Source: Isoetes taiwanensis (Eukaryota; Streptophyta; Lycopodiopsida; Isoetales; Isoetaceae). From it: a stretch of 64,000 nt of DNA. The position numbers and the translations under genes were made by a program. Position 1 is the first letter of the stretch, and each line of letters starts with the position of its first letter. The notes under the pieces were generated by a model. The model was not told the DNA's origin, ran no database searches, and worked only from the letters and a program-made list of their open reading frames with translations. The DNA is taken from contig JAJEKV010000078.1 in NCBI GenBank assembly GCA_021234155.1, positions 2,721,682 through 2,785,681 of the forward strand, given 5' to 3'. Positions 34,301 to 46,744 of the stretch are shown one piece after another.

Positions 34301-35859
34301 GTGGCAGTGGGGGACCGATGGATGCTTCCATTCCGTGGGGCCATGGCAACTACTCCACGTAAGGGACTAACCCTCAGAGGCCCGATCTCTGGCGCCTGAT
34401 AAACCAACCACCGAGTCATCGTCAAGCTGCAAGCTCGTCACAATATGCAGCCCCACGGTGCATCAGCCCGAACATGGTTCTCGATGGGTGGCCTCCCCTT
34501 CTCTGCGGGACCGGGTAAGCTGGATCGGCGGACTTACTGCCGGACGGGCGGGGAACATAGTGTTGCCGTAGGCAATGCCTCATCAACCCATACACGTACT
34601 TCGTTGAGTGCGTAACCACCCCGAGGAGCAACACGAAACCATTGAACTGGGTCCTGTAGAGACCGCCGGTTCATGTACAAGTTCTTGGGGATCTTGGGTG
34701 GGAGTAACGTGTGAAGTGGTTTGGCCAGGCGAGTTCCTCCCATCACCCACATTTTCCCGGTTTCCTCCTCTGACATTGTGTCGTCCTCGGTGTCATGAAG
34801 GTCATACTCACTATCATTTTCATCTGAAATCGACCGACCGAGTCGCTTGTCTACCTCGCCATTGTCGCACTCTACTTGGAAGACAAATATAAACTATTGC
34901 AGCACGAACGAAATATCGCGCGCGATCGTTCTTGAGACAAATCTCTGCGATCGCCGTTTCAATGAACCTGCAAGACAAAATGTGAATACATGCGTGCTCA
35001 CTAATGACAAGCCTATGGTCAATATTGAAAATGCAAAAGAAGATGAGAGAGAGAGAGTGCACCGCTGCTCTAGCACCGCCTCTAGCACTGCACCGCTCTA
35101 GCACCCGCCTTCCCAAAACAAAACGTTCCAAAGGAAAGAATGGTAGAAGAGCTGCGGCGCGCATCCATAAATAACCCTTGGCTGCGCCAAAGGAAGTTAA
35201 CCGGTGAATCTTACCACGGGCGAAAGATGATCGGTACCGAGGTATTATGTTCGAGGTAATATGCCTGGGTTCGCCTGGGCGCAAGATGTCGACCATGTTT
35301 TGGCACTGTGATATGAGGCCCGGCAGGTCCTCCATAATAAATGCTCATTATACTGTGACAAAGCCGGACAGCAGTCTGCCAGTTGCCCATGTCGGTTCAC
35401 GGGCGGGTTCGCCTCGCAACCGGAGGGCACAATCAATGCCCTACGCCACCACCCGGATCTCGCCCGCCACCCGATCTGCCAGTTGCCCGCCCCGCCCCGC
35501 CGGGTAGGTTCGCATGGCGAACCGCCTGGTACAATCTTTCTGCCATAATATACGCCCATTCTGCCAAAGTCGCTGCGGTGGCCCTCGCTGGTTCGGGTTA
35601 CGCTTAACCCTAGGCAGGCGGGCGATCCGCACCGCCATCCGCCAAAGATAGATCCGCCCATCGTCCCGAGTAATCCGGGTTTGGGTTCGCTTTTGCCGAA
35701 CCCGTAGCAATGCTAACGCAGTATCCATACTCGGCGGCGCCCCGCCACGCCATTTTATGGGTTAGCCTTTATTCGGCCTGGCGAATTTTTGGTTCGCTTG
35801 GGCGAACCCGGTGGCGGCTCGAAGTTACTTTCGGGAGCCGATCGGGCACCGCTATGGAT
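31394..35859. mobile_element. Mutator-like DNA transposon with 9-bp target duplication
   Basis: The 9-mer GCTATGGAT directly flanks both ends (31394-31402 and 35851-35859), the size made by Mutator transposases. The left terminus (CGCCCACTTTATTGGATCCCG) and the reverse complement of the right terminus (GGTGCCCGATCGGCTCCCGA) share GCCC..GG.TCCCGAAA. Both subterminal zones (31440-31770 and 35250-35830) are GC-rich and crowded with short palindromic pairs GGGTTCGC/GCGAACCC. The interior encodes a transposase on the minus strand. A third, right-type terminus lies inside at 32320-32410 (ends GTGTGCGATCC), suggesting a nested deletion derivative or an internal rearrangement. Confidence 0.65.
32640..34790 (-). 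pseudogene. Mutator-like (MULE) transposase, degenerate
   Basis: On the minus strand WAMDSTFCTNLWK (Asp codon near 33228) matches the first catalytic Asp region of MULE transposases. FYMLAGVEADEGTND, KIALRLVFERMG and MIDMDGCERRAITEVV (near 33025, second Asp) follow, then PHCWEDGEQV and the ACWFHLEASR block with KYLLPRL (32860-32800). This order is typical of the MULE DDE domain. The third acid lies in decayed sequence below 32700. Upstream, 34776-34534 gives MSEEETGKMWVMGG and NRRSLQDPVQWFRVAP, an unrecognised N-terminal region. At least four frame changes and several stops make it inactive. Confidence 0.65.
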
Positions 35860-36076
35860 ACTACAATAGAGCTAGAATATCTTTACTACAAACCACGTGT
35901 ATACCTTACAAGGCAAATTAATATATGTGTCGACTTGTGTTATTATTTACCTAAGCTTGTCTATCCTAGTTTTCTTCCCGGGTTTCGCTTTGTGGAGCAA
36001 GACTAAGCTTCGCTTTGCAAAGCAAGATCCATTTATCTTAGGACCATCGCTTTGGACTTCTATCTAAATTTTGAAT

Positions 36077-36173
36077 ATACAATAGCCACCATAGACCTCC
36101 AAATCTGGATGATCATGAGTTTACATGTATGTCCCAGCATATAGGCAATGGTTAATCTGCCAGCATCTCAATT
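36077..36173. repeat. Second copy of the 30964-31060 repeat
   Basis: Direct copy, about 85-90 percent alike by eye. The pair brackets the Mutator-like element at distances of 0.3 and 0.2 kb. Confidence 0.8.
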
Positions 36174-36713
36174 GGCATTCTATCTAAGTTATGCCATTCC
36201 ATTCTGCAATATGTTTTTGATTTGTTAATCTGTAGCAAACTACAGCCAAGGATATGCCCTGCAAATAAGTTTTACTATTGGGAATTTTTTATTATGTCTT
36301 TCTGGGTCGTTATATCTTTCTTATTCAAGTTATTCATCCATAAACTTTGTTGCAAATTATTCGTAATTGCATCAGACTGTGCATTCAAACTTGAGCCTCG
36401 ATATATGAGAGTATATTGCAAACATACATGAGGTCAATGATATGCAGGTAAGTAAATAGAATAGCATAAAAGATGCGGTTTTAGAAGGAAGCTTTTTGGA
36501 ACCATGAAGACGGTTTTATGTGGAACTGTCTTTCATGTCATATGTCTTTCATCTTATATGTCTCAAGCTTGATCTTTTGAGGATGGGTGTTCTTAAGCTT
36601 GAGTGGGGATGATCTTTGTTGGATCTTTTGATACACAAAATTGTGAATTCCATGATGACGATTTTATGTGGAGTTGTCTTTCGTCTCATATGTCCTCCAT
36701 CTCATATGTCTTT

Positions 36714-37305
36714 CACTACTAGATTAAAAGCCCCCGTTACGTTATTTCGACGCCCGGGCGTCGTTATCGTCGATGATCGACGCCAAAATGTCGATAAACG
36801 GCGTCGATTCGGCGCCCGGATGTCGTTTAACTACCTTTTTGCGTTTGCGCTATACGCGTGCAGCAATAGCGGCGTCGTAAAGCGGCGACGCGGCGTCGAT
36901 GGCGACTTGGCGTACCGTGGGCGACCCACGCTGCAATGTTGGCAGCGTGGCCGCGCCCGGCCGGGCCGGTGGCGTGGGCGATGAGCCGGCGACGTCGTTA
37001 AACGACGGTACACGCGGTCATGTCGACGTGTCGTGCCTCGGCCATGGCGCCGCCAGCGGAAGCGCGGGCGTGGCGGCCACGTGTTAGACGTCGCTCAACG
37101 ACGTGACGGCGTCGTCACGCCGCGCCAGCGCCGCCGGGCGGCGGCCACGCGTTCTGGCTGCGTGGCGCCCACGCCCACCTCGCCGCTCAACGACGCCGAT
37201 GACGCGGGCCGCCGCTACCGGGCGCCGAGATCTGATGATGACGCGGGCCAATGATACACGTGGGGTCGCCATCGCCCGGAACGCCGTTAAACGACGATCA
37301 AGAAA
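36714..37305. mobile_element. CACTA-like terminus with GC-rich subterminal CGTCG repeats
   Basis: CACTACTAGATTAAAAGCCC starts at 36714 and matches the CACTA[CG]TAG start of En/Spm transposons. Behind it lie some 570 bp of GC-rich sequence thick with CGTCG, CGACG and TTAAACGACG units, as in CACTA subterminal zones. No matching right end (...CTAGTAGTG) was found in the window, and no TNP2-type transposase was seen, so only one end is claimed. Confidence 0.4.
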
Positions 37306-37745
37306 TTTTGAAAAAAAAAATATTTATTTAATATTATTTAATATTTATTTAATATTAGTTAATATTCATATTCAATATTAACAAATATTTAATATAAATA
37401 AATATTTAATAATATCTATTAATATTAAATAATATTAATATTAACAATAATATTAATAGTATTAATAAATATTAAATATGAACAAAATAAATCGAGAATA
37501 AAAATTTAAAAATTCGAAAAATAGAAACAAATATTGATTAAATTATATTAGTATTTAGTATCATAGTAGATAAGCATTATTATTTAATATGTAATTAAAT
37601 GTTAAGAATAAAAAAATAGAATCGAGCATAAAATTAACATAAAAAAAGAAATCACAAGTAATAAGAACAAAGCATAAAAAATTTAGATTGAATTCAATTA
37701 ATATATTTCACAATGTAATTTGCACATTACAAAATATATTGAGTC
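37306..37745. other. Very AT-rich low-complexity stretch
   Basis: Dominated by ATATTTAAT and TATTAATA motifs; no gene. Confidence 0.8.
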
Positions 37746-37760
37746 TTTAGTTGTTGCTCT

Positions 37761-37791
37761 CTTCTTCTTCTTCTTCTTCTTCTTCTTCTTC
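37761..37791. repeat. (CTT)n microsatellite
   Basis: Ten uninterrupted trinucleotide units. Confidence 0.95.
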
Positions 37792-38155
37792 ATTGGCGCC
37801 TTCGTCTTCATTGGCCTGTATTATATTGTATCGCAACAATTAGTTCATTGGGTGCTTTTTTATTGACCTACCCAATTTCGCGACGCCCCAAAGACCTACA
37901 AGACCTATTTTCAGCTTTTTTTTTCGTGGATTTGAAGGACGCCCTTCATTATTTTTGAAGGACGCCTTCATCATTTTTGCAGGTTCTGCAGGCTGCTACG
38001 AAAAGTTTTCGCAGCCTTAATTGATTAGGTGCACTAGGGATTTTCGAATCGTGATCATTTTGATTATGATTTTGATTTTCGAATTGAAAGTGTAATTGGG
38101 TTGGGAAGTTCGGTTCATTCTCGCTACTCCTAGGAATTCCAAAGATCTAGCTATG

Positions 38156-40230
38156 GCGTCAAGTCCCATGAGGTAAAAATCCTCTATTTCTCATGCTTTT
38201 TTTCTTTATCTACCGATATTGAACTAAAAAAAGTTTGTTTGATGTTATCGAGCCGCCGCAAGAACCGAAATGAATTTCACACAAACAGGGTTTGTGTAAT
38301 GAAGGGAAGAAGCCAAAGGATTTGAAGGCGGAAGGATGTTTCCGACCGTGATTTTCTTGAAGTTCGCTGCCCACTTCGGAAAGGAAAGATAAATTTAAAA
38401 TTTGTTAGGCCCCTTGTTACACCTTGTCTTTGCGCATGACCTCACCGAAAGGATTTATCGAAAAAGCAAGCCTACCAACAATGAGGTTAGGGTAACCTTT
38501 GCTCGAAGCTTTTGCTTGGAGTAATACCCAACGAAGCTTTGTCAACCCCCGGCAATTCAAAGTGAACTGGGCTAGTTTTGTCGCGCGGTTTATCGAACAT
38601 CCGGCGCCCATTTCTAAGGGAGAGACCAAAGAAGCCATCGCTTGAATAGCAACGCTTTTGGATCACTTGGGTAAGCTTGTCGAGATGAAGAGAGATGCAG
38701 AGGAGTTGCTATTATCAAAACAAGAGTCTTTGTTGAGGAAAGAAGGTGCTATTGTCGAGGAGGAGATATAGCTTGCAAAGCTATATATGAAAATATAGAG
38801 GCCAAGCGTAAGTCCGGAGAAGACCTTGAACGTGATTTTCCGTATAAGAAGTTGATGCTATTGCAAAACTAAAGAATGATGAAGAAGTTATGCGAGAGCT
38901 TTTGGAGTCAAACACTTCAAAATAGATTCTAAAGGGAAGAACACATTCAGAAAGAAATTTCTTTGTCAAGTCCCAAATAGATACCTTCGAGGAATCAATG
39001 GCTAAGTGGCATGCAAAGGCTAAGCATATTTCAGCCATGCAAAGCAAGATAGTGAAAGCACCAAAGCTCGGATGGAGTTGGGTATGGGTGTGTATTCTTT
39101 GCCTTTGCTAACTATCGATGTATGTCGCATGTGGCCTTTGTTTTCCTCAAGAATATGACCTGTTTGTTAAAATAAACCAATGTGGACATAAGTACCATGT
39201 GTTTTGCTTTTCAAGTGTGCTTGAAAACTATGCAATCGTGGTGGTTCCCTGTTGTGGAGAGGAAGTCCCAAGCAACATTTTGCGGTGAACTGGATTCAAA
39301 GAATTCAATATTGTGATTGAAGAGGACTCTAACTATGAAGATGAAGAACAAACCTGAAATGCAAAACGCTGATGAAGATAAGAAGCGTAGGATGAAGTTG
39401 ATAGCAGCACCACTTTGTACAATAAACCCGCAAGTGTTTGAATTTAAAGCGTAAAGGACTTTGCAAAAATGAAGAAAAGGAAGACAAGGGCCAGCACCAA
39501 GAAAGACTCTCAAACCCTGTTGCAAGTAAGTTTTGTTCAATGTATCTTGTAATGTATTTGTTTTGTGCTAACTTCAATTCTATTTGAACAGCTTATAGAT
39601 ATTGACAAGCCGAAGTCCTGTTAAATTTGCTCACATATCTCCCATAAAAGGTACACATTTAGTTTTAGTATTATAACTTCTCTTTAAGTTACATTAATTT
39701 TAAATTAATCTTGCGCACAAGAAGACCCTCGCCAAAGACCTGGACAACCTCCGGATAAGAAGACCCACACCAAAGACTGGACAACCCGGCAGACAAGAAG
39801 ACCCTTGCAAGAACCAAGCTTGGAGCAATCAAGAAAAATGGTAAGTCTAATCGAAAATTTGAATAGTAGTCCATGTTCAATTTAGTTGTACTAAATATTG
39901 ATTTCTTGTTGCAGTGAAATGTGTCTAACATTGCCGTGGAAAGTCGCCGAAGATGCAAGGTTGGAGCCTATAGAAGATGAAGATGCCGGAGATGTAAAGA
40001 ACAATGATGTCAAGATGATATAGGAGCAGATTTATCACGTGGATGTAGGAGCAGATTTATCACGGGATGTAGGAGCAGAATCAAGAAGAAATCCTTCCGT
40101 GTGGTACATTGGAGGAAAATTATCTTGCTTTTTAAAAAGGCAAGACTTTCTCGAATTTAGCAGTCTCAAAGATCTACCAAGCATCTTATCAAAGATCTAC
40201 CGTGAGGATATTATGAGGATGTTTTTTTAA
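38156..40230 (+). pseudogene. Coiled-coil protein gene of the 7-kb element, unrecognised
   Basis: A possible first exon MASSPMR at 38156-38176 ends at GTAAAA. 38430-38780 reads KGFIEKASLPT, QRSFVNPRQFKVNWASFVAR and then a Glu/Lys/Leu-rich stretch (VEMKRDAEELLLSKQESLLR) with heptad-like spacing, i.e. a coiled coil. Later parts (39460-39530, KMKKRKTRASTKKDSQT; 39700-39840) are basic and have exon-like GT/AG borders. Several stops and frame changes. I recognise no family. Its place opposite the transposase suggests the accessory protein such elements often carry, which is inference. Confidence 0.4.
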
Positions 40231-40269
40231 ATATTATGTGGATCTTGTATACATGCAACACAATTTTGT

Positions 40270-40760
40270 TCCATAGTGTTGACATGTTTTTGTATATTTA
40301 TGTAATAGCAAGGTTTACACTAATATAAGGTTTGCATTCGGAATATAAGTTTCACATAAGTTTTACATTAGGTTTTTACATAAGGTTTACATTAGGTTTT
40401 ACATAAGTTTTACATTAGGTTTTACATAAGGTTTACATTAGGTTTTACATTAGGTTTTACATAAGGTTTACATTAGGTTTACATAAGTTTTACCTTAGGT
40501 TTTTTTTACATTAGGTTTACATATGAATAAGGTTTACATAAGGATTACATATGAATAAGGTTTACACAAGGTTTACAAGGTTTATGTATAATAGGAATAG
40601 TAATGAATAAGGTTAATGAATAAGGTCTATATGATATGAAGAATAGCAATGAATAAGGTTTATGAATAAGGTTTACATATGAAGAATAGCAATGAATAAG
40701 GTTTATGAATTATGATATAAGGTTTATAATGTTTATGTTTATGATTGAAAACCTTGATTG
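40270..40760. repeat. Minisatellite-like GGTTTACATAA / GGTTTTACATTA array
   Basis: About 450 bp of degenerate 11-22 bp units (AAGGTTTACATTAGGTTTTA and variants), becoming GAATAAGGTTTATGAATAAG toward the right. It lies between the two convergent genes of the transposon. Confidence 0.85.
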
Positions 40761-40999
40761 TTTATGATTGAAAACCTTATTGTTTATGGTTACATATTTG
40801 TTTATGATTGTTTATGGTTATGATTGACAACCAATTTGATTACATATGAACTATGACAACAAATTTACAATATGATTTACAATTTACAATATGTTTCACA
40901 ATTTACAAATTGGTCTAAGGTTCACAGTTTGAATCACATAGCATCTTTGCCTTTTGTCGCTTTTTGCTTTTTGATTTATTCTTTCCTTTCGTGATCATT

Positions 41000-43900
41000 T
41001 CGGAAGACTCTAAAACTTCTTGAGCATAAATGGATGTGCTTTGATGCAAGCTATCCATAATTTGATCTTCCACTATGTCGTGGAGCTGAAACAGTTGTTC
41101 CTCAATCGGTCATATCAAAATTAACAGCCCCGAACCAAATGGTCAGATACACCGTGACTGGCTCATGTTCTAGCAATTCATACAAGTTACCATTAATCAA
41201 CTTGTAATATTTTCCAAAGACAACTACTTCATTCCTACCAAACTTTTGCCCCAAGGATCCTTGTATGCTTTCTCTATAACATGCTTTGTTCTAGTGCATT
41301 TTAAAATATAAAAGTCTACTTTTTTCTTTGTTGTTAGGCTCAAAGATTGACAAAGAAAGTTATCTCCAACAAAGAATGATATCTCCGATTTCCACTCATG
41401 ATCTCCTTCAAAAAACGTGGCCTTCAACAACTTCCTCAACATAGTCAACCCATAGGTTTTAATTCAGAGTATGACCACGTGCCTATTCTAGCAATGTAGG
41501 GACACTTTGCATATTTCCCCAACCAAAGCAGCTATGGCGTAAACAAGTGAAGTTCATATGTGCAACTTGAGTCGGGTCGCTTCTTTGAGTAGGCCCGATG
41601 GAATGAAATTTGCTAGAGCCGATAGAGTTGCACAATCATACCTCTCACTTCTGCCAACATCTCCTATGCCAACTTCCCAAAAAATCACAAAACACAAGCA
41701 TTCACAAGCTCAAAGAACCGGAATGTATAAAAATCCAAAGAGTTCAACAAAGACACCAGACTGCCCTCCTTGCCTTCCATTGTGATGTTGTCACCGAAAT
41801 GTTTTTTTGCAAAAAACCACTACATCATGTGCATTTCTAAGTGGCAATCAATTTCGTTTTAACATCTCATGAGTTAGGGCTCTCTTAATGACAGCTCCAA
41901 AGACCATCATGTTCACTGTTTCTCTATCGATTAGTCTTTGAAATGAACATTAACTCTAGGTGCTTGAAAATCAAAGTTACCTTTCCCATGATAAGAAGCA
42001 AAATAATTCCAAGTTATTGGGATGCCACTAGTTTGATAATTTCTTCCTAGAAAGTAAAATGTTCTACTTCCTTTCCATTGCTAGAACATCCATCGAGACC
42101 AAACAATGTGTCTCACTTTACTTCTTGATTTGTTTGTCGGACAAAAATGCCGCATGACCTGCTCAAACAATGTTGCATAAACAAAGTGTCATGTTCCCTC
42201 GTCATCCGAAATGTAGAAGTGAGTTTCTTTGATGATTCTTCTCTCATCTTCATCCAATTTAGGGTCATCACTTTTGGTGGCATGTCTATATGATATATGC
42301 ACTAAAATTGTGCAATCGATCATTCCTCCAATGCACTAATTTCTTGCTGAATTTTGAAGTCTGTAATTTTCAGCAAAATCAATCAACGAAAACTATTGCA
42401 TCCTTTGGAAATGTTTCCAAACACTCCTTGAATTGCCCGGCCTGCCATCTAGCCTCATAGTTGTGTGGAATGAATTCTTTTCAAAGATTGTTCTAGCATT
42501 CTCGAAAATATCGGAAAGACTTGTGGTCTTGTAAACCAGCTTAGTGACCGGTTTTTTTTCCAAATTATAACCACCTTTTGCCATCGTGTTCTTCTACGCA
42601 TTCATATATCTACAACAAATACGTAAATAAAGAATAAAGCTACACCATAATGAAGCATAAAAACAAAGAACTATCTTAGTACCTTGTCATATGTCTTCCA
42701 CTCCACCCCGCACACCATTTTTGAAATTCACTTCTTTTTGGACATGTTGGCAGCTTGCTAGGTCCACAACTATTGCACTTGAGAGTTAGGCATCATGTGC
42801 ATACCATTCTTCACTTTCATCTCTTGGACAAATAAGAGACCTCCAAAGCTCACTTGTTGAAGCATAGGTGCTCTTCCTTGCCATGCATGTTGGTCCAGGA
42901 CCACAAACTTCACACGGCATTTACAATTTGGACCATGAATTTTTTCATCATGTCTTACTTTGTTCATTGCAAGTCGAATAAAATCTGCTCTCATATGATA
43001 CACACAACAAAGACGTCTCTCCTCCTTTTACTTTCCCCGACATAAAGGGGTTTCAAGGCATGAAATCTTGAGAAAGAAACCTCAAACTTAGGATACTCCC
43101 CTTCTGAAACGCTTTGGTAAAATGAAACCCCAAAAAAAAACGATACAAGAATTACAAAGAATTAGAGCAATTACAAAGAGAATTACAAAGAATTACAAAG
43201 AATTACAAGAATATCCAAAGATGTGCAATCAAAACCCCGAGTATCCTCCATGAAGTGTAATGGATGCATGATCTTGAATCCTTCAGCCCACTCTAATCCT
43301 TATAACATGTTTCTTGCATGGAGACACTCGTGGTGTTATCTCTCCAAAAGTCAACTATTAGCTTCCTCTCATCATAAGAGAGTCCACAAATCTAGTATTC
43401 TTCTTGAACATGGACCATGGTCCACTACCATGCTCTGCAGCCCAATCTTCTATTTATCGCAATCGACACAATCTTCCTATTCATTCATTTGCTTGGCAAA
43501 AGCGTACTTGTTTAGTTTCACCATTGACTCAAAAAGTCATTGCAAAACTTCTTGCTCTCCACACATCCTGTATTTTTGAATACTTATGAGCTGCAAAAGA
43601 CTCCCTCAAATTGTTAATGATTGTTTTCATTGTGTTTAATTCTTTTGTCGTTTGAGAGATCTAGTTCAGGTATCCACTTTCTAGCACCCCCTAGAATTTC
43701 CACTCTTTCTTCAGATGTAGCATTCTCACACAATTCGTTCACAAGCTTGCCTAATTCTTTTGACAACTTTCTTTTCTTCCAACTGCTGAATGAACCTTTC
43801 TTACCAACAGTAGCATCATTTGCAACTGCACCTAAATTGCCAGTTGCAGCATCCACTTCTCTTTTTTTCTGTCTTTGAATCCTCCTGATTTCGGCCTGTC

Positions 43901-44440
43901 TTTTTTTGAAAGCGGTTTCATAATTCTCTTGGTTTGCAAGCACTGCAATTCTAACTACAGTCAGAACGAAATTTATCAATGCAAATACCTCTATTATAGC
44001 AAGTACCTGTATTATGACAGTCAGATCCAACCTCTACAGCATTGCCAACATCCATAACTTCATCATCCTCATTTGATATTCCACCATATTCTCCTGTAAT
44101 TTTAGCATGTCACTTTACTAAGTAACTAATTTTACCAAGTAACAAATTTAAATTGCATACTGGGACATGTTGAAATCATGTTCAAAGTCCATAAACTCAG
44201 CACCATTGAATGAATTACGCTCCAATCGAAAAGCAGTACATTACATCAGTCAGCAATTTAGAACAAAAAAATTCAGCAATTTAATAGCAGAGGCATTTAA
44301 CAAGGAATACCTGGTCTTTCATCTTCATGATGAAATTCTTGATCTGAATTTTCGGCTTCAAATGTAGTTTCTTCATTCCTTGTGAAATCCATCAAGCCAA
44401 TGTGAGTACCAAATCGATTTGTGTAGGTGATTCTTCAAGG
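41000..44440 (-). pseudogene. Transposase of the 7-kb element, multi-exon, degenerate
   Basis: Minus-strand order. 44000-43620: NYETAFKKRQAEIRRIQRQK and ELCENATSEERVEILGGARK, basic and helical. 43600-42600: cysteine-bearing and exon-like blocks (GPNCKCRVKFVVLDQHA). 42330-42180: YRHATKSDDPKLDEDERR and HFYISDD. About 42095: WS-frameshift-DGCS, an Asp-bearing block. 42080-41970: FYFLG, TSGIPITWNYFAS and HGKG. 41820: NAHDVVVFCKK. 41640: EVGIGDVGRSERYDC. 41480: RIGTWSYSELKP. 41260: KDPWGKS. I recall this series, especially the D-G-x-x-xQF, TWNYF-HGKG and GTW blocks, from uncharacterised plant and animal DNA-transposon proteins. The superfamily name (Sola or another) is not certain. Stops and frame changes make it inactive as read. 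Confidence 0.55.
43160..43215. repeat. Short AATTACAAAG tandem array
   Basis: Five units of about 11 bp (AATTACAAAGA) in an intron-like part of the transposase gene. Confidence 0.8.
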
Positions 44441-44871
44441 TAATTTTCTCGCAAATTGTGAACAAAGCACTCCAAAATCGCTTGGAATTGTTGATTTAAC
44501 TCTTGCATGCCCGCCAAAGAATCCCCGCATCAAATTGCGCACAATGCCCGGACACGTAAGCAAGGAATTCATCTCTCAACTCAAGAACCATAGTCAGAAA
44601 GCAAAGAAACGCTAAACAAAGATAATTCAAGGTGCAAAGATTTGATTTGGGCGGGAAATTCCAATTAATTGAGATTGCAACCAAAATTTCGGATCGATGA
44701 CTTGGCCAAAAAATAGCAGGAATGATGGATCTTGACTCCGCAAGGCTGGCTATGGCGGTGAAGTGCTTGACCTAAACGTGAAGGGCGCCGAAAAAATTTT
44801 ATGACGGGTATCAAGATCTTACCACCAATGTCGCGACATGATTTTTGAGTAGGTCAATAAAAAGCACCCCA

Positions 44872-46740
44872 TTGTAGTCACAAATAATTATCTAATGAAT
44901 GATACACACTTCCCCGCCGCTCACGCACGGTGGCATCTTGGATGGGTCAGCGATGATCGCCTTTTTGAAGGCCCTTTCGGCTCATCTTTAGCAAAATGCA
45001 TCGGACAAATGACTTCTATTGAGAATGAGCACCAAAACTAATGTTAGTGTTCAACTCGAGAACCTACATTATAAACCAAATTTATACTTACAAATAGCTT
45101 ATCCAGAAAGCCATAACCGCCGCACCGCCTCTTATTGGCACTATGGTCGCCACTTTGCTTCGTCATACCTCGCGTCCCAAATGTGCCTTTGTTCTAGCTT
45201 CCCCTTTCTTTGATAATATGTTGGCCTTCAAACACTACAATGCAATACAAGGACTTAGTCCACATGGCGTCATCTAATTATACGACTCTCCCGACTACAA
45301 TGCAATACAAGGACTTAGTCCACATGGCGTCATCTAATTATACGACTCATGGGAGAGATGATGTACTTGAAATGCCTCATCAGACAACCGGATAGGTTTG
45401 TGCCACTTCCTCTATCGAGACTCCTGTAGCTTTGGCAAGAGCTTTCAGCTGCTTCTTCTGATTACCTCTGCAAAATATAAATAAAATATGAGTACAATGA
45501 GGTTATAATGAAGAACGAAAGAGCCTAATACCTGGTGGCTTTAACATGTTTACCCCTCGCCTTGAACAAACCTCCCTCCATGAGATCTCTCCGACTTGAG
45601 CTCGGATATTCTCGCTTCTAAAATCTCCTTGATCCAAGAGGAGAATTCAAAAAAAGGCATAATTCAAGATGAACTCACTCATATTCAAAGAGATGCCTTC
45701 GTGGGAGGTGGTGCGAGGTGGTGCACGATCTTTAATAGAGCTTGAAGAGGAATTACGGCCACTCCGACGTGAGAATCGGTCGGTGCTCATTCGTCGCGGG
45801 TTGGATCCCCTCGCCCCTGAAGGCGCCAAGATTGAATTCTGAAGGAGTGTATGAGCTATGACGTGGAGGGTCATGGGCGCCGCACCTCGCCTACTTTGTT
45901 CAACGACCTTGCGCCAAGAATCTCCATTTCGAGGGCGCCATCCCAAGTTGCAAGGCATTCCACCTATCTTCGTGGTTATCGCCCTGTTGATATCTCGGGA
46001 GTTCCTCGCTCTTCGCCTTCCTCCTCGAATCGAGGTCCTTTTCCTCCCGACTCTTAGCCTTTCATGAGAAGAAGATCCGCCGTAAACACGACGGCGAACA
46101 TTATGCATAGGAAAAGAAGGACGCAACCGCATTTACACACTACATTTAAAACATTAGAACGTTAAAAATAAATGGTTAACGACCATTTTATCCTAGAAAA
46201 TAATCCATACCAAATCCGCACAATGGTGGAGGTGGCGGTGGTGGCGAAGCTAAACCGAACGCCAACCGCCTCTTAAAAAGGCCTTTGCGTTTAGGGCTGT
46301 CAATAAGGCTACCAAGCCACACGAAAGTAAAGTTATGAACAATAGATATGCCATCGTGCCGCATCCCATGGTTCTTGGGACATGTGCAAAACTTGCAAGT
46401 TATTTATATGGAGTGCGATGAATAACATAGTAGGAAAGCAACAAATGTTAGCAACATGGGAAGTTCATTACAAAACATTGGGATTTGAATAATTAAAAGT
46501 GTCTTTATATATTTGGTTATTAGACAATTAAAAAAAATTTACTACTCTTAAACATGGCAAGATATACAATATTGTATTCATGCTTTGAGTTGTGATAACA
46601 ACAATTTTGACATCTCCAAGGCATCCATGCACTTCATGTGCCGCTTTGTCTCACAACCATGGTAGAAGATATTCCAACACTTTGTAAGGCTTCAACAACT
46701 TTGAAGCTTTGGGTCGTGATGAGAATACGCCTTCACGTAG
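44872..46740. other. No supported gene
   Basis: Between the transposon end and the kinase-like pseudogene. A 161-codon minus frame at 46132-45647 is Arg/Ser-rich and overlaps competing plus frames, so composition rather than coding explains it. The perfect repeat at 45234-45348 is listed separately. Confidence 0.4.
45234..45348. repeat. Perfect 55-bp direct repeat, period 60
   Basis: Identical copies at 45234-45288 and 45294-45348 (both start ACTACAATGCAATACAAGGA), separated by TCCCG. Perfect identity in this indel-rich window suggests a very recent event. Confidence 0.95.
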
Positions 46741-46744
46741 GCAC

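Larger units (their letters stand above)
37849..44871. mobile_element. About 7-kb DNA transposon with terminal inverted repeats
   Basis: Left end GGGTGCTTTTTTATTGACC at about 37850 is the inverted copy of the right end GGTCAATAAAAAGCACCC at about 44852-44870. The match continues into TAC.CAA and CGCGAC, some 35 bp in total. CATT directly precedes the left end and directly follows the right end, so a 4-bp (or 3-bp ATT) target duplication is possible. Inside are a plus-strand coiled-coil gene, a minisatellite and a minus-strand transposase, arranged tail to tail. Confidence 0.6.

Noticed and set aside
45647-46132. 161-codon minus frame as a real gene
   Set aside because: Arg/Ser-rich, overlapped by comparable plus frames of 68-69 codons, and without motifs; GC composition explains it.
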